Positions 1 through 8,631 of a DNA stretch of 64,000 bases are shown piece by piece; the stretch's first letter is position 1, and each line of letters begins with the position of its first letter. This DNA comes from an uncultured Eubacteriales bacterium (GTDB taxonomy: Bacteria > Bacillota > Clostridia > Oscillospirales > CAG-272): contig CAKSNQ010000003.1 of the NCBI GenBank assembly GCA_934476315.1, positions 1-64,000 of the forward strand, read 5' to 3'. Made by a program: the position numbers and the translations under genes. The notes below the pieces were generated by a model that was not told the DNA's origin, made no database searches, and saw only the letters and a program-made list of their open reading frames with translations.

Positions 1-178
1 GGTCTCGGCGGCACAGCGCCGCCGTTTTGCCGTCTAAAAGGTCGAAAAAACAAGAATACAGGGGGAAAACGACCAAGATCGCGCAAAAACGCCGGAATCC
101 CGACCGGTATTTTTTTTGGGGGGGGTTAAAAAACATCAAGCTTTTTAACATCCCCCCTGATGATGTAGGTCTCGGCGG
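1..178 (-). repeat. Copy 1 of dispersed two-hairpin element, cut by window start
   Basis: This non-coding stretch lies downstream of coaW, which reads towards it. Read on the minus strand it holds a tag, a hairpin with GGGG...TTAAAAA arms (about 117-157) and a conserved core of about 110 nt ending at the window edge. The core matches sequences near 13.83, 20.78 and 47.13 kb. The hairpin may serve as the coaW terminator. The stretch 179-249 holds short heptad-like repeats next to the coaW stop. Confidence 0.6.
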
Positions 179-249
179 TTGAATCCGTCGTTCTTCGGCG
201 CGGCGTTGCCGTGACAGCGTATCGGTGAACGGCGGTCGGCGTTTGGCAG

Positions 250-1128
250 TCAGCGGTAGAGCGCCGCGCCGATGACCGTCCCGTACTGCGAGTTGTCGGG
301 AATCAGAAAACGAACGCCGAAGCTGTGTTGCAGGTCCTCAAAGACGCGGCGCACGGGCGGAAGCGTGGAGAGATTGCCGATCAGAACGATGTCATTCAGC
401 CCGAACGAGCGCGCGGCAAAGATCGACATCATGAAAATGGTCTCCGCGACCATGTTGGCAACGCCCAGCGCGACGTCGCTCGGCGTGGCGAGATCACTGA
501 CCTTGCCGAAGTTCGCGGCGGTCAGATTTTCGTTCATGCCGGGGAAGCTGTCGTGGGAAATGTCGCCGACGCGCAGGTCGATGTTGGCAAGGTTTCCGTC
601 GCGGCAGAGCTGTTCGATGTGCTCCACCGTGTCCACGCCGGTCAGTTTTTTGGTCAGCCCCACCAGCGTGCCGCCGCCCACTCCGGTGCCGCCCAGGTAT
701 TCAATGTCCGTGTCCTGCTCGTTGCTGACGAGGGGCGTGCCGTCGGGGGCGAGCTTGTGCGCCTTGGCGTGAATGAGCGCCGTGCCCGTGCCCATGCTGA
801 CAACGATGGCTTCCCTGAGCCCGGAGAGATACAGCCCCCCCAGCCCGATGCAGGAAAATTCGGGGACGTGCCGACAGTTCAGCCCGTAGAGCGGCTTGTC
901 GGAAAAGGTCGAGCCGACGCCCGTCATCATCACGCGGTCAATGCGGTCGAGCGAGAGGTCGTTGCGGTCTGTGAATTTTCCGAAAGCGCCGTACATGGAG
1001 GTGATGGGGTCTGCGGCGCGCACCACCTCGGGCGTGATAAGGCGCGGGCGGTGTTGCTCCTCAAAGTGAAATCCGACAATTTTTGTGGTGCTTCCACCAA
1101 TATCAATTCCGATAACATTCTCGGACAT
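250..1128 (-). CDS. coaW: Type II pantothenate kinase
   Basis: This enzyme would phosphorylate pantothenate with ATP, the first committed step of coenzyme A synthesis in the cytoplasm. The 292-aa protein opens with the ASKHA-fold phosphate-1 motif IGIDIGGSTTK (residues 6-16). It continues with a Gly-rich GTGTALIHA segment and the LGGTGVGGGTLVGL stretch typical of eukaryote-like type II kinases, and ends with a conserved VLIGNLS segment. Length fits the family (about 260-290 aa). It is monocistronic and divergent from the gene at 1326. A minus-strand promoter with TTGCAA-17-TATAAT lies at 1183-1211. Type II enzymes are generally resistant to CoA feedback; that is family knowledge. Confidence 0.9.
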   Translation of the reverse strand: MSENVIGIDIGGSTTKIVGFHFEEQHRPRLITPEVVRAADPITSMYGAFGKFTDRNDLSLDRIDRVMMTGVGSTFSDKPLYGLNCRHVPEFSCIGLGGLYLSGLREAIVVSMGTGTALIHAKAHKLAPDGTPLVSNEQDTDIEYLGGTGVGGGTLVGLTKKLTGVDTVEHIEQLCRDGNLANIDLRVGDISHDSFPGMNENLTAANFGKVSDLATPSDVALGVANMVAETIFMMSIFAARSFGLNDIVLIGNLSTLPPVRRVFEDLQHSFGVRFLIPDNSQYGTVIGAALYR

Positions 1129-1182
1129 AGGGCGTTATCTCCTTTTTTACGGAAGTTGCGGTGTCGATAAACTCTACTGTTT

Positions 1183-1211
1183 ATTATAACACAATTTTTC
1201 CGTATTTGCAA
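1183..1211 (-). promoter_or_regulatory. Sigma-A promoter of coaW
   Basis: On the minus strand, TTGCAA (plus 1206-1211) and TATAAT (plus 1183-1188) are separated by 17 bp. The start codon lies about 50 bp downstream. Confidence 0.7.
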
Positions 1212-1257
1212 GCACGGGAAAATCCGAAAAAAATCTCGCGAATTTTGCCGGGGGTTG

Positions 1258-1286
1258 TTGTTTTTTGGCGGAAATTGTGCTACACT
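1258..1286 (+). promoter_or_regulatory. Probable promoter of the 1326-3635 gene cluster
   Basis: TTGTTT, a 17-bp spacer and TACACT, with TGTGC just before the -10. It is divergent from the coaW promoter and 40 bp upstream of the first start codon. Confidence 0.5.
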
Positions 1287-1325
1287 ATAAAAGTATTCTG
1301 GTGCAAAACGGACGGAGGTTGCAAT

Positions 1326-1919
1326 ATGGCGGATGAGAGAGCGGTTCTGATGCGGGCGAAGGACTATCTGGAGGCGTTGTCCCGCGCGGTCGATCCTCTG
1401 ACGGGGCAGGCGGTGCCGGAGGACTCGGTGCTGTCCCAGCCGCGCCTGCAGAAATGCTTTGCGTTTGTCGCGGCGTATCTCGACCGGGAGATCACGCGTG
1501 CCTGCCGCTCCGAGGAATATTACCTGCCGGACGACGAGGCGCGGCGTACTCTGTGCGTGGGGGAGGATGTCCCCGCGGCGACGTTTGTCAAGCATCTGCA
1601 TGACGCGGCGCTGGCTCACGGGCAAACGCCGATTCCCGCGCGTTGGGTCAATAACTGGCTGATTGGGCTCGGGCTTCTGGACGGGTACGTGGAGAGCGTG
1701 TTCGTCGAACGAAAGGTCCTGCGTGCCAACGACCGTTCCGGCGAGGTCGGAATTTATGAAAAGCAGGGCATGACGCCGCGCGGCGAGCTGACGAGCACGC
1801 TGATGTTCTCTACTGAGACACAGGCGTGGATTCTCGATAAATTACCCGAGATCGTGCGTTCGGCACGGCAGGGAGGGGCGGCGTCCGGGCACCCCGCCGG
1901 AGACGGAGAGAACAAATGA
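1326..1919 (+). CDS. Conserved hypothetical protein, 197 aa
   Basis: I do not recognise the family. The start ATG at 1326 is chosen for the GGAGG about 7 nt upstream; an in-frame extension to 1161 would run through the promoter. The protein is soluble and acidic, with no signal peptide or membrane segment. Its N-terminal third is predicted helical (AKDYLEALSRAVDPLTGQAV). Charged strands near residues 100-165 include VNNWLIGLGLLDGYV and a TPRGELTSTLMFS stretch. The stop overlaps the next start by 4 bp (ATGA), so it is co-translated with the pseudouridine synthase. That coupling hints at a translation or RNA role but proves nothing. Confidence 0.7.
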   Translation: MADERAVLMRAKDYLEALSRAVDPLTGQAVPEDSVLSQPRLQKCFAFVAAYLDREITRACRSEEYYLPDDEARRTLCVGEDVPAATFVKHLHDAALAHGQTPIPARWVNNWLIGLGLLDGYVESVFVERKVLRANDRSGEVGIYEKQGMTPRGELTSTLMFSTETQAWILDKLPEIVRSARQGGAASGHPAGDGENK

Positions 1920-2614
1920 TCCGGATATTGTATGAGGACAGAGACCTTTTGGTCTGCGAAAAGCCGTCCGGCGTGCTGTCCCAGCCGGACGGAAAGGGTG
2001 CTGACGAGGACATGATCGCGCGGCTTGCGGCGCATCTGAGAGAGCAGGGCGCGCGCAACCCGTACGTGGGGCTGATTCATCGGCTGGACCGCGGCGTGGG
2101 TGGCGTGATGGTGTTTGCCAAGCATAGCGAGAGCGCCGAGCGGCTGTCACAGATGATCGCACAACGGCAGATCGAAAAGCAGTACCTCGCGGTTGTGCAC
2201 GGCGCGCCGGAGACGCGCGATGGGGTGCTGGCAGATTTTTTGTATAAGGACGCGGCAACCAATAAAAGCTATGTGGCGGAGCGCACACGTCCCGGCGCCA
2301 AGCGGGCGGAGCTTTCCTACCGGGCGCTGGAAACCCGACTGACACCGTGGGGTGAGGCGACGCTTGTCCTCGTGCGGTTGCAGACCGGGCGGACGCATCA
2401 GATCCGGGTGCAGTTTTCCTCCCGCGCGCTTCCGCTGATCGGCGACGGAAAGTACGGGGCACGTGACCACGGCGTGCCCATCGGTCTTTGGTCGTATCGG
2501 CTGACCTTTGCGCACCCGTACCACCGCGACCGGACGGTCGATGTTGCCTGCCCGCCCGAGGGGAACGCGGTCTTTGCGGTGTTTTCCGCCGATGCGATGA
2601 CATTCCATCAGTAA
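1916..2614 (+). CDS. RluA-family pseudouridine synthase
   Basis: This enzyme isomerises uridine to pseudouridine in rRNA or tRNA. The 232-aa protein has the RluA-family catalytic block HRLDRGVGGVMVFAK (residues about 59-73), whose Asp is the nucleophile. The second family motif, LQTGRTHQIRVQFS, lies near residues 159-172. No N-terminal S4 domain is present, so it belongs to the short RluA/TruC-like branch and its target cannot be named. It overlaps the upstream gene by 4 bp, and the next gene starts 16 bp downstream. Confidence 0.88.
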   Translation: MIRILYEDRDLLVCEKPSGVLSQPDGKGADEDMIARLAAHLREQGARNPYVGLIHRLDRGVGGVMVFAKHSESAERLSQMIAQRQIEKQYLAVVHGAPETRDGVLADFLYKDAATNKSYVAERTRPGAKRAELSYRALETRLTPWGEATLVLVRLQTGRTHQIRVQFSSRALPLIGDGKYGARDHGVPIGLWSYRLTFAHPYHRDRTVDVACPPEGNAVFAVFSADAMTFHQ

Positions 2615-2630
2615 GAAAGGAACGAGAGCG

Positions 2631-3635
2631 ATGCTTGAAAAATTCACCGAACTGCTGGCGATGTTTTTTGTATACGCCTTCCTCGGATGGTGCACGGAGG
2701 TGGTTTACGCCGCCTTCCGGACGGGAAAGTTTGTCAACCGCGGCTTTCTCAACGGTCCCGTCTGCCCGATCTACGGCTTCGGCGTCGTGGGGGTCATCGT
2801 GGCGCTCACCCCACTGTCCGACCGATTGTGGGCGCTGTTCCTCGGCGCGGTGGTGCTGACCTCGACGCTGGAATTTTTCACGGGGTGGCTGCTTGAAAAG
2901 GTCTTCCACGCCAAATGGTGGGACTATTCCGAAAACCGCCTCAATATCAAAGGCTACATCTGCCTGGAGTTTTCTCTGATCTGGGGCGTGGCGGCAACCG
3001 CCGTGGTGCGCCTGATTCAACCCCCGGTACTGGGCGGTATCCGCGCGCTTCCCAAGCCGCTTCTGTATGCGCTTGAAATTGTGTTTTCCGTTCTGATTCT
3101 GGTGGACCTCGCGGCGTCGATTGCCAAGGCGCGCCATCTGGAGCAGAGAATGCAGCTGTTGTGCCGCATGGCGGGCGAGATTCACGACATCTCGGATCGC
3201 ATCGGCGATACGCTGTCCGACGGCGTGATCGTCATCCGGAACAAGAGCGAGGAGCACAAGGAGCGGTACGCCCCGTACGATGCGCTTTGCCGTGAGCACC
3301 GCGCGCAGGAAAAGCAACTGTACGAACAGCATACCGCGGAGGAAAAGAAACTGCTGGAATCTCTGCGCACCTCGGATGGCGAGGCAACAGCGCCCCGTAC
3401 GGGAAACGGTCGGGAGGAATTGAACCGTCGCCGCGGGGAGTGGCAGCTCCGTTTGCGCGAAACCAAATCGGCATATCGCCGCCTTCTGTCGGCGTTTCCC
3501 ACGCTTAAGTGGCGCGGAGAGCAGGGCGGGGATGTCATGGAGCAATTGCGTGATACGTCTGGCGACTCCCCCAAGGACGTCGACACGACTTCCGCCGCCG
3601 GGACACAGCCGACCGGACGGGAGTCGGAGAAATAA
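2631..3635 (+). CDS. CmpB-like (PF06541) putative ABC-transporter permease
   Basis: Integral membrane protein of 334 aa. The N-terminal 170 residues carry five or so hydrophobic segments and the family pattern: FLGWCTEVVYA near 19-29, a Cys-Pro-containing NGPVCPIYGFGV near 41-52, and an LEFFTGWLLEKVF segment. The C-terminal half is cytoplasmic, charged and probably coiled coil (residues about 175-310), with many Arg, Glu and Gln. The family is annotated as a putative permease, but no ATPase partner is seen here, so transport remains unproven. The RBS AAGGAACGAGAG precedes ATG 2631. A strong terminator follows at 3656. Confidence 0.75.
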   Translation: MLEKFTELLAMFFVYAFLGWCTEVVYAAFRTGKFVNRGFLNGPVCPIYGFGVVGVIVALTPLSDRLWALFLGAVVLTSTLEFFTGWLLEKVFHAKWWDYSENRLNIKGYICLEFSLIWGVAATAVVRLIQPPVLGGIRALPKPLLYALEIVFSVLILVDLAASIAKARHLEQRMQLLCRMAGEIHDISDRIGDTLSDGVIVIRNKSEEHKERYAPYDALCREHRAQEKQLYEQHTAEEKKLLESLRTSDGEATAPRTGNGREELNRRRGEWQLRLRETKSAYRRLLSAFPTLKWRGEQGGDVMEQLRDTSGDSPKDVDTTSAAGTQPTGRESEK

Positions 3636-3655
3636 GGCGACGATAAAACAAGAAA

Positions 3656-3697
3656 AAGCCTTTCGGATCGAAACCGGATCCGAAAGGCTTCTGCTTT
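3656..3697 (+). terminator. Intrinsic terminator after the 1326-3635 cluster
   Basis: A perfect 14-bp stem (3656-3669 with 3677-3690) has a 7-nt loop and an interrupted T-run. It lies between convergent genes and may also serve abrB. Confidence 0.8.
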
Positions 3698-3787
3698 TGC
3701 CATAGACGAGGCAAAACGCCCGGGGGTGAACCGTTTCGCGCGGGACGCGAAGCCGTTCTTGACCGGGGGCGGATTGCATATACTGTT

Positions 3788-4033
3788 TCAGAACAATTGC
3801 TTGATCTTTTCGATGCAATCGCGGCAAATGCGCTTCTCGCCGAAGTAGACAACGTTGTCTGCATTGTTGCAAAACTCGCAGGCGGGGTGGTACTTCTGAA
3901 GAATGATGCGATTGTTGTCGGTGAAAATCTCCAGTGAATCTTTCTCATGGATGTCCATGATCTCACGCAAAGGCTTGGGGAGAACGATGCGTCCCAGCTC
4001 ATCGACTTTGCGTACAACTCCGGTTGACTTCAT
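3788..4033 (-). CDS. abrB: AbrB/SpoVT-family transition-state regulator with C-terminal zinc-ribbon-like tail
   Basis: DNA-binding global regulator of post-exponential and sporulation genes in Firmicutes. The 81-aa protein starts MKSTGVVRKVDELGRIVLP, the classic AbrB swapped-hairpin DNA-binding domain, followed by PLREIMDIHEKDSLEIF. The last 30 residues contain two Cys pairs (CEFC and CRDC), a zinc-ribbon-like tail common in clostridial AbrB paralogues. The start was moved 17 codons inside the longest frame because the AbrB fold begins there and AAGGAAC lies just upstream. A consensus promoter sits at 4090-4118. The gene is divergent from spmA, a plausible target. Confidence 0.88.
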   Translation of the reverse strand: MKSTGVVRKVDELGRIVLPKPLREIMDIHEKDSLEIFTDNNRIILQKYHPACEFCNNADNVVYFGEKRICRDCIEKIKQLF

Positions 4034-4089
4034 GGTAATAACCTTGTTCCTTTCTTTCCTTGGGTTTGGTGTTCTCATCTGCAAATTAT

Positions 4090-4118
4090 ATTATAAATTG
4101 GAAATGTTTGGATGTCAA
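4090..4118 (-). promoter_or_regulatory. Sigma-A promoter of abrB
   Basis: Minus-strand TTGACA (plus 4113-4118), exactly 17 bp, then TATAAT (plus 4090-4095): a full consensus match. Confidence 0.85.
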
Positions 4119-4217
4119 GAGCTTTTGAGAAAATTGTAGAAATTTTCATAGAAAAGTCACGATTTTGTATTTTTTCATTCAAAATGTAAAAAGAAATAAC
4201 CAAAAAGGGGTGAGAAT

Positions 4218-4835
4218 ATGCTTGGAAAGGTGTTTGGAGTGATGTGCCTGATTGCGCTCGCGTTCGGCGCGATCGGGGGACAGGGGGCGGCAATGGCGTC
4301 GGCGGTGCTGGACGGCGCTTCGGGCGCAATCCGCCTGACCATCACACTTGCGGGCGCAATGTGCCTGTGGTGCGGGGTCATGCGGGTGCTGGAGGAGGCG
4401 GGGGCAATCCGCAAACTTTCGCGGCTTTTGCGGCGACCGCTGGCGTTTTTTTTCCCCGAAACCGCCGCGAGCGGAGAGGGAATGGAGGAGATCTGCGCCA
4501 ATATCGCCGCCAATCTTCTCGGCGTTGGCAATGCGGCAACGCCCATGGCGCTTCGCGCACTGGAAAAAATGCAGAAGAACAACCCGAATCCCGCCGTGGC
4601 GACGGGCGATATGATTACGCTGGCGGTGCTGAATACCTGCTCGTTCTCGCTCCTGCCGTCCACATTACTCGCCCTGCGGCGGGCGGCGGGCGTGTCGGAG
4701 CCGTTTGCCGTTCTGATTCCGATCTGGCTGTGCTCACTGACCTGTGCGAGTCTGGCGCTCCTCTTTTGCCGCCTTCTTCGCGCTCCGTTGAGAAAATTTT
4801 GCAGAGGGAATGGTTGCCTGTCTTTGGATTTCTGA
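4218..4835 (+). CDS. spmA: Spore maturation protein A
   Basis: Membrane protein needed for core dehydration and heat resistance of spores; it acts with SpmB. The 205-aa protein carries the nucleoside-recognition (Gate) fold seen in SpmA: an N-terminal helix, GAIRLTITLAGAMCLWCGVM near 35-54, then NIAANLLGVGNAATPMALRAL near 94-114, and NTCSFSLLPSTLLALRRAAG near 137-156. Length matches the family (about 195-205). The RBS GGGGTGAG precedes ATG 4218. SpmA and SpmB are normally adjacent, but here prfB and a repeat-filled gap of about 0.9 kb lie between them. Confidence 0.9.
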   Translation: MLGKVFGVMCLIALAFGAIGGQGAAMASAVLDGASGAIRLTITLAGAMCLWCGVMRVLEEAGAIRKLSRLLRRPLAFFFPETAASGEGMEEICANIAANLLGVGNAATPMALRALEKMQKNNPNPAVATGDMITLAVLNTCSFSLLPSTLLALRRAAGVSEPFAVLIPIWLCSLTCASLALLFCRLLRAPLRKFCRGNGCLSLDF

Positions 4836-5654
4836 AGAATTTGCTGTCCCCTTTTTAAGTTTTCGCCCGCCTTTTTCAAAAGGCGTCCGCCCGCAAGCGG
4901 GCTGTGGAGGGCGCGTAGCCCTCCTCGCGCTCCGCAGAGCGCGAAATCTTTCGGCATTTTCTTTTTTGATAGCTTTTTTCTTTTGTGCCTCCGGTCTCAA
5001 AAGAAAAAAGCGGCTGAAGATGTTGAATTTGTTGGGGATCGTAGGCGTTTTTGAGGGTGGCTGGTATCTACTTTGGGTTGGATGGCTTTCATGCCGGATG
5101 TGGGGGAAGAACCCCTCAAACGCCGGGGTTGCTCCCCCCACGCCCTCCATTCCAAGGCTTTGATGCGCGTCGCGCCGCAACAACGCGGCGCTTTGGCGCA
5201 TTGGGGAGGACGCGGCAGAGCCGCAAACCCTCCCCACACCCCTCCCGGTGTTTGCTGAAATGTAGAAAGCCGGGCGAGGGAAAACTCCTGGCGAGTTTTC
5301 CCTCGCCGCCGGAGAAAGCGCGCGGGATAGCCACTGAAATGCGGCGCACAGCCAAGGAAGTGGGAGGAGGCGGAGGGACCGCGGCAAGCCGCCAAACTTC
5401 GGCGTTTGAGATGGTTTCTCCCTCCGCAAAGACCGCTGAAAGAATATTGTTTTCGCTGTGTGGAAAATTTAGATTCGTTTCATTTGCGGTTGATATGTAC
5501 TTTTAACTGAAATCTTCGGTGCAGGATGTGGGGGGAGAACCCCTTAGACGCCGGGGTTGCTCCCACCCCCCTCCCGGGATTCGCTGAAATTTAGAAAGCC
5601 ACACCTCTCAGCCAAGAAGTCAATACAGCGCCGCAGGAAAAGTGAGCAAACCTC
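4836..5654 (+). repeat. Intergenic hairpin cluster and split/duplicated 75-bp repeat
   Basis: No convincing gene. The stretch holds short hairpins at about 4888-4943, a perfect 14-bp inverted repeat (4972-4985 with 4998-5011) and a perfect 15-bp inverted repeat (5273-5287 with 5293-5307). A repeat about 77 bp long is intact at 5524-5600. The same sequence is present near 5096-5271 but split by about 95 bp of other sequence. Translated frames here look like repeat shadows. Confidence 0.65.
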
Positions 5655-5684
5655 TTGCAAATTTGTGTGCGAGTGTGGTATAAT
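5655..5684 (+). promoter_or_regulatory. Probable sigma-A promoter of prfB
   Basis: TTGCAA, an 18-bp spacer and TATAAT, about 110 bp upstream of the prfB start. Confidence 0.6.
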
Positions 5685-5796
5685 ATAACAGTATGACTTT
5701 CGGGCAGAGACCTTGCCCGACGGGATGGTCCCGGTTTCAGGGCGCGAATATCCGCCCGACCGTCGCGAAAAAACAGGAATAGAAACGGAGATTGGC

Positions 5797-6912
<1,116 letters not shown>

Positions 6913-7063
6913 TATTTGCCGGATGATACAGGCACTGCCGGAGAATGGTCTCCCGAGCGGTGCCTTGTCTTTTTGCCCTGCCTCATATCCCGCCCGCCGC
7001 GGACATACATTGTGTATGAGGGTGGAGCGATTCCGCAAAACAGGGAAAACGGAGGACGGACGG

Positions 7064-7606
7064 GTGTTTGAGGGGCTGGCGACGGCGAGCGCTTGGGTGA
7101 TTCCGGGGCTGATCGGGGTAGTCGGGGGGTGTATGCTCTTTGGCAAGCGCCCGTATTTTGACGCGTTTCTCCGGGGCGCGCGCGAGGGCTTGGAGACGGC
7201 GGTGCGCCTGTGCCCGACGCTTTGCGCACTTCTGGTTGCGGTGGGAATGCTCAATGCCTCGGGCGCCGTCGCGCGCGTCGGGGCGTGGCTCGCCCCGCTT
7301 TCGGCGGCACTCGGCGTGCCGTCGGAATTGCTTCCGCTTCTTCTCACCCGCCCGTTCTCCGGGAGCGCGGCGACGGCGACGTATACCGAGCTTTTGCGCG
7401 TGTGCGGTGCGGACAGCTTCGTGGCGGACTGCGCCTCGGTGCTGATGGGAAGCTCGGACACGGTGGTCTATGTCATCACGGTCTACTTTTCCTCCATCGG
7501 CGTAAAACGGGGGCGGTATGCCCTCCCGCTTGGACTGTTTCTGATGCTGTTTTGCGTATTTTTCTCCTGTTTTCTTTGCCGGGTGTGTTTGGGGGGCGGC
7601 GGATGA
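7064..7606 (+). CDS. spmB: Spore maturation protein B
   Basis: Partner of SpmA in spore core dehydration; a multi-pass membrane protein with the nucleoside-recognition fold. The 180-aa product has VIPGLIGVVGGCMLFGKRPYF near the N terminus, then RPFSGSAATATYTELLRVCG and LMGSSDTVVYVITVYFSSIG, both strongly SpmB-like. Start: GTG 7064 with GGAGG at 7051-7055 (8-nt gap) gives the usual family length. Upstream ATGs (7016 and earlier) would add unconserved residues. It lies 151 bp after prfB, and the 90-aa gene follows 44 bp downstream. Confidence 0.87.
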   Translation: MFEGLATASAWVIPGLIGVVGGCMLFGKRPYFDAFLRGAREGLETAVRLCPTLCALLVAVGMLNASGAVARVGAWLAPLSAALGVPSELLPLLLTRPFSGSAATATYTELLRVCGADSFVADCASVLMGSSDTVVYVITVYFSSIGVKRGRYALPLGLFLMLFCVFFSCFLCRVCLGGGG

Positions 7607-7650
7607 GGCAATCATAGCGGAAGAGATCAATTCTACGGAAGGAAACGGAA

Positions 7651-7923
7651 ATGGTCAGAGGACGACAGAAACAGATGGTGGTCATTCGCACACACGCCAG
7701 CCGCTTTTACGAGGAAGCGTATTTTGTTTTGCGTGACGGGCAGGGCTTCGGCGACGGGCACGCGGCTTCCACCATGATGGCGGAAGCCAACCGTATTCTG
7801 GATGAAAGTATGCTGATGCCCCAACCGCGCCGCCCGTTTCGCTTTGCGTGGCGTACATTTCTTGTGGGCACGTTGGTTGGCGCCGCGCTTTGCACCGCGG
7901 CATTTCTCCTTTTGCACTTGTGA
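7651..7923 (+). CDS. Small single-pass membrane protein, unknown
   Basis: 90 aa, family not recognised. A basic N terminus (VRGRQKQMVVIRTHASRFY) leads to an amphipathic stretch and one C-terminal hydrophobic helix (WRTFLVGTLVGAALCTAAFL, about 67-86). This suggests a tail-anchored protein with its N terminus in the cytoplasm. AAGGAAACGG precedes ATG 7651. Its position just after spmB suggests co-transcription and possibly sporulation timing, which is inference. Confidence 0.6.
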   Translation: MVRGRQKQMVVIRTHASRFYEEAYFVLRDGQGFGDGHAASTMMAEANRILDESMLMPQPRRPFRFAWRTFLVGTLVGAALCTAAFLLLHL

Positions 7924-7947
7924 TGGAACCCAAGCTCCCCGGGGGGC

Positions 7948-7976
7948 TTGACAAGCGGGGAAAAATGTGGTAAAAT
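7948..7976 (+). promoter_or_regulatory. Strong sigma-A promoter of the RNase J leader
   Basis: TTGACA (7948-7953), 17 bp, TAAAAT (7971-7976). Expected transcription start is near 7983, about 650 nt before the rnj start codon. Confidence 0.8.
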
Positions 7977-7982
7977 AACAAT

Positions 7983-8631
7983 ATAGTTTTTGTTCGTGCT
8001 TTCCACCGTCGCTCTCAGAGTTGCCCCGCGACGCGTGACAGACAGCGGGACGTCTTGCGTGCGTCTCCGCAGAGTGCTCCCGTGCGTTGTGATCGTTTGA
8101 CGCCAGCGAGCCCATAGCAACACAGCAAGAAAGAACGGAAGCCCGGGAATCCCCGACGCATGTGAGGGGGCAGGCTTGCTTTTTTGCGCGCACAGGACCT
8201 GCGCGCGGATGAGCGGGACGGGCAGGATTCCGCATGCTTTCTTGCGGACAGAAACAAAACCGGACGGTTGCGTCGCTCAAAGCGGCGAGGCTCCGCCTGT
8301 GCATAAGGATCGCCGATGCGTCGAGAGGAGGAGGACCCGGAGTGGTTCCCCCGGCGCTTTTTGCGCCCGCGCAGTCTGCCATACCACGGCAGGCTTGCGA
8401 AGAAAACAGGAGCGTGTCCGTAGGGTGTCGCGCCGAAGCGTTCCCCCCTGTCGGCGCGCCCTTGTTTGACGCGCAAGTTCTCCGCGGAGGCGGGCGTCAA
8501 CCGGCTTGGCTTTTGCGGAGGCTTGATTTTTCACGAAAACCGTTTGCGCGAAACCCTTTGTGCGAGTCCTGATTTTATGGAAATTGATTACTGTTTGTGC
8601 CGCCACCCGGGCGGCGGATTGGAGAATATTT
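7983..8631 (+). promoter_or_regulatory. Long 5' leader of RNase J, candidate regulatory RNA
   Basis: About 650 nt between a consensus promoter and the rnj ribosome binding site, with no convincing gene. It is rich in potential hairpins, for example GCGCGCA...TGCGCGC near 8185-8210 and CTGCC...GGCAG near 8378-8394. The short frames inside lack ribosome binding sites and family resemblance. Function is inferred only from length and position. Confidence 0.5.

Noticed and set aside
8176..8572. Protein-coding genes in the RNase J leader
   Set aside because: The frames lack ribosome binding sites and family resemblance, and they overlap each other in different frames.
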